From: Planctomycetaceae bacterium
GTDB lineage: Bacteria; Planctomycetota; Planctomycetia; Pirellulales; Thermoguttaceae
Assembly (NCBI GenBank): GCA_031267635.1
Contig: JAIRYX010000341.1
Location: 1-6,390, forward strand
DNA length: 6,390 nt
Direction: 5' to 3'
Below are positions 1 to 4,939 of this stretch, one piece after another; position 1 is the stretch's first letter, and each line of letters begins with the position of its first letter. A program made the position numbers and the translations under genes. The notes beneath the pieces were generated by a model that saw only the letters and a program-made list of their open reading frames with translations, made no database searches and had not been told where the DNA came from.

Positions 1-294
1 CACGGCGTTCTTGCATAACTACCGCGATTGGCGTCCGGGAACACGAAAACTGAATGCCAAAGCCCGACGCCCTGCAGAAAAAATAAGTCAAAAATTGGCT
101 CAAAAACCTACTCATCGCAATTTCAAACCAACCTCCACAAAATGTGAAATAAACAAGCTTTTCAAGAAAATTTCACAAAGTCCCAACATTCAACATTGCC
201 TGCTTCAATTTGCCTGCATAAAATAACATAAAACAATTTACTGGACAATAATAACATTGTGTTTTTGTTATTCTATCATTAAAAAACTTAAAAT
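1..294. other. AT-rich upstream region, no recognised gene
   Basis: One plus-strand frame is open from the window edge (position 2) to a stop at 224-226. Only its first 25 or so codons have composition like the coding regions here; the rest is A-rich and rich in Lys, Asn and Gln. It could be the 3' end of an upstream gene, but I do not recognise the residues. A second frame gives only five codons before a stop at 16-18. The remainder up to the SD at 295 is AT-rich and probably holds the promoter of the DUF1559 locus. Confidence 0.3.
196..224 (+). promoter_or_regulatory. Possible sigma-70-type promoter of the DUF1559 locus
   Basis: TTGCCT (196-201) and TAAAAT (219-224) are separated by 17 bases, close to the housekeeping consensus spacing, about 85 bases before the start at 310. 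The region is AT-rich, so chance matches are easy. This is a candidate only. Confidence 0.25.
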
Positions 295-301
295 GAAGAG
301 G
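295..301 (+). promoter_or_regulatory. Ribosome binding site that points to ATG 310
   Basis: GAAGAGG lies 8 bases before ATG 310 and is the only good SD in the region. It supports translation starting at 310, in the frame that ends at 381. The GTG at 348, which would open the DUF1559 frame directly, has no comparable site. This SD is the main reason to think that the DUF1559 protein is reached by a frame change in the G tract. Confidence 0.6.
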
Positions 302-309
302 TTTCAGCG

Positions 310-381
310 ATGAAAAAATTAAACAAAGCGTTTGATTTTCTTGAATTGTGTCAGAATGTATCGGGGGGGGGGGGTACGTAA
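310..381 (+). CDS. Leader ORF of the DUF1559 gene (0-frame, stops after the G tract)
   Basis: This is a 23-codon frame starting MKKLNKAF, with a good SD (295-301). It runs through the 12-G tract as four Gly codons and stops at TAA 379-381, inside the following stem-loop. It is most likely the true 5' end of the DUF1559 gene rather than an independent peptide. One extra G (13) or two fewer (10), or a -1 slip on the tract, would join it in frame to the DUF1559 body and give a protein of about 414 residues. With 12 G and no slip only this short peptide would be made. A sequencing or assembly error in the homopolymer would look the same. Confidence 0.55.
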   Translation: MKKLNKAFDFLELCQNVSGGGGT

Positions 382-1553
382 CATGGTTAATAAACCATGT
401 TTTACGTGCGATTTCACTCTTTTTTGCCCGTATTGTTTCGAGCATTTCTGCCCGATTTGGAAAACAATCTTCTGTTCGCCGAGCGTTTACGCTGGTCGAA
501 CTTCTTGTGGTCATTGCCATTATTGGTATCTTGATCGCATTGCTCTTGCCTGCTGTTCAAGCTGCTCGCGAGGCGGCTCGAAGAATGCAATGCACGAACA
601 ATCTCAAACAACTAGGGTTGGCTTTGCACAACTACCACGATTCGTGCAAAGCATTTCCGGCAGCGATGTCCAGTGTTCACAAGACCATCGGTAACACTGA
701 TCAATACAATTACAGCGCGTTGGTGAAGTTGTGTCCCTATATGGAACAGGAGTCGCTTTATGAGTCGATGGCAAATAGCGGTTCAACTGCCACTCCCTAT
801 TCTAATATGCCGGATATGGACAAGACCTACGATTTTGTGATTTGTCCTTCTGTTTCAGGCGAAGAATCAACACCCTGCAACACAGGACGTAACAATTATT
901 CCATCGTACTCGGCGACGTTGCTAATGGACGTGCCAGTTCAACAGACGCAACAAAAGCCGCTAACGACCCGGCGCAAAAAGATGTTGTTATTCCATGTCC
1001 AAGAGGATTTTTTGGAATCCGTTTTTCGTTCCAGAAAATGTCAGGAATTGAAGACGGTCTTTCCAACACGCTTGCTTTTTCGGAACGGGTCGGTATTAAA
1101 GCGATACGAGGAGATTACAACGCCGCACGACCGAAAGCCGGAACTGTAACCGCAAGTAATTTTCTGAAATCCAACAATCCGACTCGATTGGATTGTATTA
1201 CCGCTTCCAAAACGAATAACGGTCATACAGATAGCGTCGGCATGAACTGGCAAAACGGCGGTGTTGGAATGTGCGGTTTCCAAACAGTAATGCCACCTAA
1301 TTCCGCGTCTTGCGCCGGAGGTAAAAACGAAATGATTATCAACACGCCGTCCAGTAACCACACCGGCGGAGTCAATGCCGCTTTAGGCGACGGTTCTGTT
1401 CACTTCATTTCAGAAGCGATCAATTCCTTATCAAGCGGACAAACTGATTCGAGCGTTATTCTCAAAAATTACGAGTCGGGCGGTCAATCGTTGTGGGGAA
1501 TTTGGGGAGCGTTAGGTTCCGCAATTGGTACGGAATCGGCTTCGCTCCCATGA
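348..1553 (+). CDS. DUF1559 family prepilin-like protein (frame-shifted from its likely start)
   Basis: Product of 401 codons if read from GTG 348. Residue 47 begins a classic type IV pilin-like segment, FTLVELLVVIAIIGILIALL, with the conserved Glu at +5. Prepilin peptidase would cut after Ala46, where Gly is more usual. The LLPAVQAAREAARRM and NNLKQLGLALHNYHD stretches that follow, the H-x9-DG motif (His338 to Asp348-Gly349) and the LWGIWGALG tail are diagnostic of the DUF1559 family, which is greatly expanded in Planctomycetota. Its role is unknown; it is probably exported and envelope-associated. GTG 348 has no SD, the frame has a stop just upstream (342-344), and the next in-frame ATG (about 585) lies beyond the pilin helix. 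The true start is therefore probably ATG 310, reached through the G12 tract. The fused product would carry a leader of about 58 residues before the pilin helix, long for a prepilin. A terminator-like hairpin follows the stop. Confidence 0.9.
   Translation: MSECIGGGGYVTWLINHVLRAISLFFARIVSSISARFGKQSSVRRAFTLVELLVVIAIIGILIALLLPAVQAAREAARRMQCTNNLKQLGLALHNYHDSCKAFPAAMSSVHKTIGNTDQYNYSALVKLCPYMEQESLYESMANSGSTATPYSNMPDMDKTYDFVICPSVSGEESTPCNTGRNNYSIVLGDVANGRASSTDATKAANDPAQKDVVIPCPRGFFGIRFSFQKMSGIEDGLSNTLAFSERVGIKAIRGDYNAARPKAGTVTASNFLKSNNPTRLDCITASKTNNGHTDSVGMNWQNGGVGMCGFQTVMPPNSASCAGGKNEMIINTPSSNHTGGVNAALGDGSVHFISEAINSLSSGQTDSSVILKNYESGGQSLWGIWGALGSAIGTESASLP
363..374 (+). repeat. 12-G homopolymer tract at the frame junction
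   Basis: Twelve consecutive G lie near the 5' end of the coding region, exactly where the start-bearing frame (ATG 310) and the DUF1559 frame overlap. Tract lengths of 10 or 13 would fuse the two; 12 stops at 379-381; 11 or 14 enters the third frame, which stops at 692-694. Intragenic G runs of this size are known slipped-strand hot spots in phase-variable surface genes, and also frequent sites of sequencing error. I saw no other G run approaching this length in the window. Confidence 0.9.
374..409 (+). promoter_or_regulatory. Stem-loop immediately after the G tract
   Basis: ACGTAACATGGTT (376-388) pairs with 393-407 around the loop AATA (389-392). There are 13 Watson-Crick pairs with one TT bulge (402-403), extendable by a T-G wobble and a G-C pair at the base. 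It contains the 0-frame stop TAA (379-381). If the slip occurred on G363-G369 the spacer to the stem is 6 bases, within the usual distance for a -1 ribosomal frameshift stimulator. It might instead modulate mRNA stability or tract mutability, or be part of an inserted module. Confidence 0.65.
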
Positions 1554-1568
1554 TAGGTCTTCTAACGT

Positions 1569-1628
1569 GAAACATACGAAAAACGAAATAAAGTAAATGT
1601 AAATGTATTTTCGTATGTTTCGTTTTTT
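1569..1628 (+). terminator. Terminator-like stem-loop after the DUF1559 gene
   Basis: AAACATACGAAAA (1570-1582) pairs perfectly with 1608-1620, and G1569 with C1621 makes 14 bp. The loop is about 25 bases and AT-rich, and six T follow (1623-1628). It starts 16 bases after the DUF1559 stop. The long loop and low G+C make it weaker than a textbook rho-independent terminator, so partial read-through into the lipoprotein gene is possible. Confidence 0.65.
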
Positions 1629-1633
1629 ATAAT
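1628..1633 (+). promoter_or_regulatory. TATAAT box (possible -10) for the lipoprotein gene
   Basis: A perfect TATAAT overlaps the last T of the terminator tract, 23 bases before ATG 1656. There is no good -35 hexamer 16-18 bases upstream. If used, transcription would start around 1640 and give a leader of about 16 bases carrying the SD. It is the only obvious place for a separate promoter in this short gap. Confidence 0.3.
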
Positions 1634-1655
1634 AAAAATCGCAAAAGGAAATTTT

Positions 1656-2180
1656 ATGAAGAATTGTAAAAGGAATGTTTTTGTATGTTTGCTTTTTTCA
1701 ATGTTCATCGTTGGCTGTTCTGACAAATTGCCAGACAATTTTCCTAACAAGTTGACGAAATTCACAGTCAAACTTTTACACGAAGGAAAACCGGTCGAAG
1801 GAGCGTCCGTGGCGTTGATTGCCGAAGATACGACAACCGGTTATCTCGTCATTGCGTTGACCGGAAGCGACGGTATTGCAAAATTAGAAACATCTATCAA
1901 TGTGTTTTCCAAATCGGGAGTTCCTTCTGGAACATACAAAACAGTTGTCACCTACCGACCGGCAGTCCCCTCCGATTTGACATTGGAGGAAAAATCCACA
2001 TTGGGTGAAAGCGAGATTATCGCTCGCGAAGCAAAAATCCAAAAAGAACTTGCTGCTTTGCCGAAAATAATCCCCCGCGAATGGGGAGACATCAAAACAA
2101 CCCCGGTGAGAATTACTGTCCCCGAAAACGGCGGCGAGGTGACAATCGAAACCACCAACCCCAAAACGTTTGAGTCTTAG
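1656..2180 (+). CDS. Small lipoprotein with a carboxypeptidase-regulatory-like domain
   Basis: 174 residues. It starts with a lipoprotein signal peptide: basic residues (K2, K5, R6), a hydrophobic core and the lipobox IVGC, with Cys21 as the lipidated residue, so the product is probably anchored in the cell envelope. Residues of about 36-86 (VKLLHEGKPVEGASVALI, then a Gly-Tyr and a SDGIAKL segment) have the pattern of a transthyretin-like or carboxypeptidase-regulatory beta-sandwich. The C-terminal half is charged, then beta-rich (VRITVPENGGEVTI). AAGGAA at 1645-1650, 5 bases before ATG, supports this start. In Planctomycetota such lipoproteins commonly follow DUF1559 genes, which suggests linked function, but the role is unknown. 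It could be transcribed by read-through of the upstream hairpin or from the TATAAT at 1628. Confidence 0.85.
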   Translation: MKNCKRNVFVCLLFSMFIVGCSDKLPDNFPNKLTKFTVKLLHEGKPVEGASVALIAEDTTTGYLVIALTGSDGIAKLETSINVFSKSGVPSGTYKTVVTYRPAVPSDLTLEEKSTLGESEIIAREAKIQKELAALPKIIPREWGDIKTTPVRITVPENGGEVTIETTNPKTFES

Positions 2181-2187
2181 GAAATTC

Positions 2188-2215
2188 CGATTGTCTCCGT
2201 TCGCGGAGACAATCG
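2188..2215. terminator. Strong hairpin with a TTCG loop after the lipoprotein gene
   Basis: CGATTGTCTCCG (2188-2199) and its exact complement at 2204-2215 form a 12-bp perfect stem closed by the very stable tetraloop TTCG, 7 bases after the lipoprotein stop. There is no proper T run on either side, so it is not a canonical rho-independent terminator. It may still block transcription or protect the mRNA 3' end, and lies between two genes that face each other. Confidence 0.55.
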
Positions 2216-2240
2216 AAGCTTTAGGACTTCTGGGACAGGC

Positions 2241-2272
2241 AAAACGTCTGTTTTTCTATCGGAAACAGACGT
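2241..2272 (-). terminator. Hairpin at the end of the UDPGP-like remnant
   Basis: ACGTCTGTTT (2244-2253) pairs with AAACAGACGT (2263-2272) around a 9-base loop that contains the stop codon of the minus-strand remnant. Read on the minus strand, the stem is followed by TTTT (2244-2241). It was probably the terminator of the gene whose 3' end survives here. Confidence 0.45.
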
Positions 2273-2579
2273 CTGCTGTTACTGCTGTCATCTCATTTTG
2301 CGCAACTTTTTCGGCAAACGTTTCTGCGGAGAGGGCGAAAAGCGGGCTGGCTTCGACTTTCGCGTTGGGGGCAACTGTCGCTTCCGATTTTATCAGCCAT
2401 TCGGCGTAATAATAATCCGATACTTGTTTTCCCATGGTTTCAGGCGAATCACTCGCGTGTTTCAGCGATGCAAAGTGACATTTTGAATCCACCTCGACAA
2501 CCGCCGCGTTGTCTGCCGACGGCAGCAAATCAAAAATAAAACGCTCGAACTTAATCTGAAATTCCAGAGTCTGTTTTTG
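2256..2579 (-). pseudogene. 5'-truncated remnant of a UDPGP type 1 family gene (UDP-sugar pyrophosphorylase-like)
   Basis: The minus strand is open for 108 codons from just inside a stop at 2580-2582 down to TAG at 2258-2256. The residues FERFIFDLLPSADNAAVVEVD, then HFASLKHASDSPETM, YYAEWL and SPLFALSAE, match from memory the C-terminal part of UDP-GlcNAc or UDP-glucose pyrophosphorylase-like proteins (compare the family pattern F-E-x-F-I-F-D-x-L-P, V-E-V-D, D-x-P-E-T). Full-length members have roughly 450 or more residues, so the catalytic N-terminal three quarters is missing. Only a TTG at 2528 could serve as a start, with no convincing SD. The family resemblance fades upstream of about 2560, suggesting the break point lies at 2555-2580. 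Most likely a decaying gene end left by a deletion or insertion; whether it is transcribed is unknown. Confidence 0.6.
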
Positions 2580-2700
2580 CTAGCTCCTTATGCTGGAATG
2601 CTCTTGTATTTCTTGCCAATTGTTGTTATGATACTCTCCTCCATGCACGTATTGGACTGAATCCCAAAATAAAAACAATACCAGCTTTGGAACGCTTATA
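2580..2700. other. Gene-free spacer between the pseudogene and repeat A
   Basis: I see no gene, RNA or strong hairpin here. It directly abuts the broken end of the UDPGP-like remnant and so may be DNA brought in by the event that truncated it. A TTGTAT (2604-2609) and a TATGAT (2627-2632) are 17 bases apart but lead into no ORF. Confidence 0.35.
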
Positions 2701-2880
2701 TTAGGGCAGCGACTAAGGGCGCATATCAGGGGCTTTGTTGCCTACTAAGGGAATTTTATGAACAAGGGCTGAAATAGGTGATGTTTTTCGGTAAAATTGA
2801 CTGTAGTACTCAGTTGCCGTGCGGATTTACTTTGGGTGGGGTAGCTGAATAGTTACAATCTTTATTATCCAAAGAACTTT
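2701..2880 (+). repeat. Intergenic repeat, copy A
   Basis: This stretch aligns by eye, with gaps, to 4653-4839. Shared blocks in the same order are GGGC-rich segments, a core around AAGGGAATTTTATGAACAAG (2747-2766), CAGTTGCC plus GTGCGGATT (2811-2827), GCTGAATAGTTACAA (2844-2858) and AACTTT at the end. The core also occurs inverted at 4547-4584. No ORF is preserved between copies, so it is a non-coding repeat. Copy A ends about 112 bases before the XylR-like start and copy B about 100 bases before the GT2 start, which could mean an upstream regulatory role or preferred insertion into intergenic DNA. Confidence 0.55.
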
Positions 2881-2992
2881 GAGTACGCTAAGTTTGGAAA
2901 ACTATTGAATATTTGAGTAACAACGGTTTCCTATCGCAATGATAAAATGGTAAGACGTCGTTGCTCCGCTCCATCAAGAGAGTCAAACACCA

Positions 2993-4189
2993 ATGGCTAA
3001 AAACGGAAAAGAACGAAAAAAGAAACGTATTTTGATCGTGATTGAAACGTCGCGTGGGTTTGGGCGTAAATTGATTGAAGGAATCACGCAATATGCTACC
3101 GAACAAAAAAGATGGGATTTTTTTCTTTGCGATCACGACGCCGCAAATCAAAATCTTCAACGGCTCGAAGCGTGGAACGGCGACGGCTTGATTGCGCGCG
3201 TCAACGATAAAAATCTGAATCAGTTTTTTCATAAATTTCGCGGAGAAAAAATCAACCTTGCCGCCGATGACAAAGAATTTCCGGTTTATGTCCGTTTGAA
3301 TAACGAAAAATGTGGCGAACTGGCGGCGGAACATTTTTGGGAACGCGGCTATCGGAATTTCGCGTACTTTTCGATGGGACATACGTATTGGTCGCAGTTT
3401 CGGTATTATTGTTTTGTTCATGCGCTGCAAAAACACGAAAGCGTTTGTTTTCTCTGTCCGCAAGCGAACCGCAAAAATACTTTAACGCTGCCGACGCTTT
3501 GGTGGAGCGGTTTGGATGATTCCGTTTTGAATTGGGTGAAATCGTTGCCGAAACCTATCGGCATTTTTTGCGCGAATGATAATCACGCTTTTTATCTCAC
3601 GAATTTGTGCAGCTCTCACGACGTCGGTATTCCCGAAGAAATCGCAATTCTCGGCGCGGACAACGATGAAAGTTTATGCCAAACGACAACGCCGCCGATT
3701 TCGAGTATCAATCCAAACGCAAAAATTATCGGCTATCAATCCGCAAAAATTCTCGACTTGATGATGAACGGCGAGCCGCTTCCCGCTTTTCCGATTTTGG
3801 TCGATCCGGCGGGCATTGCCGTGCGGCAATCAACAGACAACGTTGCGGTCAGTGATCCCATTTTAGCGCGTGCGTTGAAGTTTATCCGAACCGAAGTTGC
3901 AAGAAATCTTCGAGTAAGCGACGTTGCCCGAGCAACCGGCATATCACGAGGAACGCTGAACACATTATTTCAAAAGCATTTGCGATGCACGCCGATTGAA
4001 GAAATCCTTCGTGTTCGTATGGAGTGGGCGAAAGAATTATTGCGAGACACGCAAATTTCCGTGACGGAGATTTCACAAATGTTAGGTTATCAAACGCCGG
4101 AATATTTCAGCCGCGCGTTTGTCCGTGAAGAAAACACGTCTCCCCGAAATTACCGCGATTTGCACCAAGCGAAGAAAAAACATGAATGA
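2993..4189 (+). CDS. XylR-like transcriptional regulator (AraC family)
   Basis: 398 residues, very close to the length of E. coli XylR (392). Residues of about 11-280 form a LacI/GalR-type periplasmic-binding fold that senses a sugar, seen in ILIVIETSRGFGRKLIEGI, DGLIARV, GIFCANDN and ILGADNDE. Residues of about 290-388 form the AraC DNA-binding domain with two helix-turn-helix motifs: LRVSDVARATGISRGTLNTL from residue 306, then ISVTEISQMLGYQTPEYFSR. The end, SPRNYRD, matches the family's P-x-x-Y-R. It probably binds xylose or another sugar and activates glycan-use genes. AAGAGAG (2976-2982) precedes ATG 2993 by 10 bases. No xylose isomerase, kinase or transporter gene is adjacent; the nearest downstream genes are a GT2 and a GH106-like hydrolase beyond a repeat-rich gap. 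The ligand is inferred from family only. Confidence 0.88.
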   Translation: MAKNGKERKKKRILIVIETSRGFGRKLIEGITQYATEQKRWDFFLCDHDAANQNLQRLEAWNGDGLIARVNDKNLNQFFHKFRGEKINLAADDKEFPVYVRLNNEKCGELAAEHFWERGYRNFAYFSMGHTYWSQFRYYCFVHALQKHESVCFLCPQANRKNTLTLPTLWWSGLDDSVLNWVKSLPKPIGIFCANDNHAFYLTNLCSSHDVGIPEEIAILGADNDESLCQTTTPPISSINPNAKIIGYQSAKILDLMMNGEPLPAFPILVDPAGIAVRQSTDNVAVSDPILARALKFIRTEVARNLRVSDVARATGISRGTLNTLFQKHLRCTPIEEILRVRMEWAKELLRDTQISVTEISQMLGYQTPEYFSRAFVREENTSPRNYRDLHQAKKKHE

Positions 4190-4247
4190 TGATGGAAAAG
4201 CAAAGAATTTCTTTTTCAAAATTTTGACAGATAGAAAAATCTTATAA

Positions 4248-4513
4248 CTAAACTTTTGCAAAATCCCCAAACGTGTTATAATTAACGACGATTGGCGAAA
4301 GTTGCCGCGCTATGCTGAAAGAATCGTTGCGTAACATGATCAATTGGATCATTGACCGCCTGGACTTTACCGGAAAAACCGCAAAACGTATGCAAGCATT
4401 GCTCACCCGCCTCGGCTTGGCAAAATGAATGAACAACTTTTTTAGACCAATTTAACATTTCTTTGGATGCTTGTTTTAAGAGATATGATGGATGGGAATT
4501 TGCAAAAGTTTAG
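4248..4513. mobile_element. MITE-like element with 21-bp terminal inverted repeats
   Basis: The left end, CTAAACTTTTGCAAAATCCCC (4248-4268), is the inverse complement of the right end (4493-4513) at 19 of 21 positions. The element is 266 bp and carries at most a 38-codon ORF, too small for a transposase, so it would be a non-autonomous element or a deleted IS. The interior at about 4285-4428 is more GC-rich than its surroundings and looks like former coding sequence. I see no clean target-site duplication: the flanks are AT-rich (TTATAA on the left, ATTAAA on the right) and not identical. The family cannot be named from sequence alone. Confidence 0.5.
4312..4428 (+). CDS. Possible small ORF or gene remnant inside the TIR-bounded element
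   Basis: 38 codons from ATG 4312 to TGA 4426-4428, basic and likely helical (starting MLKESLRNMINWIIDRLDF, ending TRLGLAK). There is no clear SD. The base composition is coding-like in contrast to the AT-rich DNA around it. It could be the C-terminal scrap of a transposase from the parent element, or a cargo remnant. I do not recognise the family. Confidence 0.2.
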   Translation: MLKESLRNMINWIIDRLDFTGKTAKRMQALLTRLGLAK

Positions 4514-4546
4514 ATTAAATAACTTAAATACGCCTTGAAATCGCTG

Positions 4547-4584
4547 CCATTTTAGCCCTTATTTATAAAATTCCCTTCGTAGCC
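4547..4584 (-). repeat. Inverted core copy of the intergenic repeat
   Basis: The inverse complement of this segment matches the core of copy A (2741-2778) at about 32 of 38 positions, including an identical 16-base run AAGGGAATTTTATAAA-like block apart from one or two bases. It also matches 4695-4733 less closely. Weaker similarity continues to about 4618. With the direct copy downstream it makes a large imperfect inverted repeat that could fold in RNA or DNA. Confidence 0.5.
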
Positions 4585-4652
4585 CCCAATTGCCCTCCAA
4601 CTATGCGTCCTTTATTTTTCGTTCCCTTGTTTTGATACCAACCCATGATCTA

Positions 4653-4839
4653 AAAAATAAGGGCAAGGGCATAAGGGCGAGTTTGGGGTTTGTTGGCTAT
4701 TAAGAGAAACTTGATAAATAAGGGCGGCGATAGTAAAGCCATTCGGGTAATTGCAATAGCTAAAGTCTTTCTTGTAGCTCTACAGTTGCCCAGTGCGGAT
4801 TGATTAAGTTTGAGCGACTGAATAATTACAACGAACTTT
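4653..4839 (+). repeat. Intergenic repeat, copy B
   Basis: Diverged full-length partner of copy A (2701-2880). It keeps the GGGC-rich start, the core GGCTATTAAGAGAAAC to ATAAATAAGGGC (4695-4725), CAGTTGCC and GTGCGGATT (4782-4801) and GACTGAATAATTACAA (4816-4831), followed by AACTTT. It has short insertions and deletions relative to A. It ends about 100 bases before the GT2 start. The 100 bases that follow hold no gene; a promoter there is likely but not clear. Confidence 0.55.
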
Positions 4840-4939
4840 ACACGTGTCGCTGACGGCAACGGTTGCAATACCGAACATTTGCGGCAAATAACAATTTTGC
4901 TGTTGAGCAAAGATTCAAATTTTCCAATCAGAGAACACT

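Noticed and set aside
250..272. Inverted repeat AATAACA / TGTTATT with a 9-base loop
   Set aside because: Only 7 AT-rich pairs in AT-rich DNA; expected by chance.
173..520. Minus-strand ORF of 115 codons across the DUF1559 leader
   Set aside because: It crosses the G tract, SD and AT-rich leader antisense, has no SD and no family pattern.
2170..2409. Plus-strand ORF of 79 codons after the lipoprotein gene
   Set aside because: It is antisense to the UDPGP-like remnant and includes both hairpins; the minus strand carries the recognisable residues.
2888..3463. Minus-strand ORF of 191 codons over the regulator gene
   Set aside because: Shadow of the XylR-like coding frame; the sense strand has clear full-length homology.
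4201..4218. Possible terminator after the XylR-like gene (AAAGA / TCTTT followed by T)
   Set aside because: Five weak pairs around a 3-base loop; too unstable to call.
4282..4334. Other open frames through 4248-4430 as the tail of a larger gene
   Set aside because: All are cut by stops within about 30 codons (for example TAA at 4332-4334), and none gives a family pattern I recognise.
4650..4910. Minus-strand ORF of 86 codons over repeat copy B
   Set aside because: The frame is not preserved in copy A, and no SD or motif is visible; treated as chance within a non-coding repeat.
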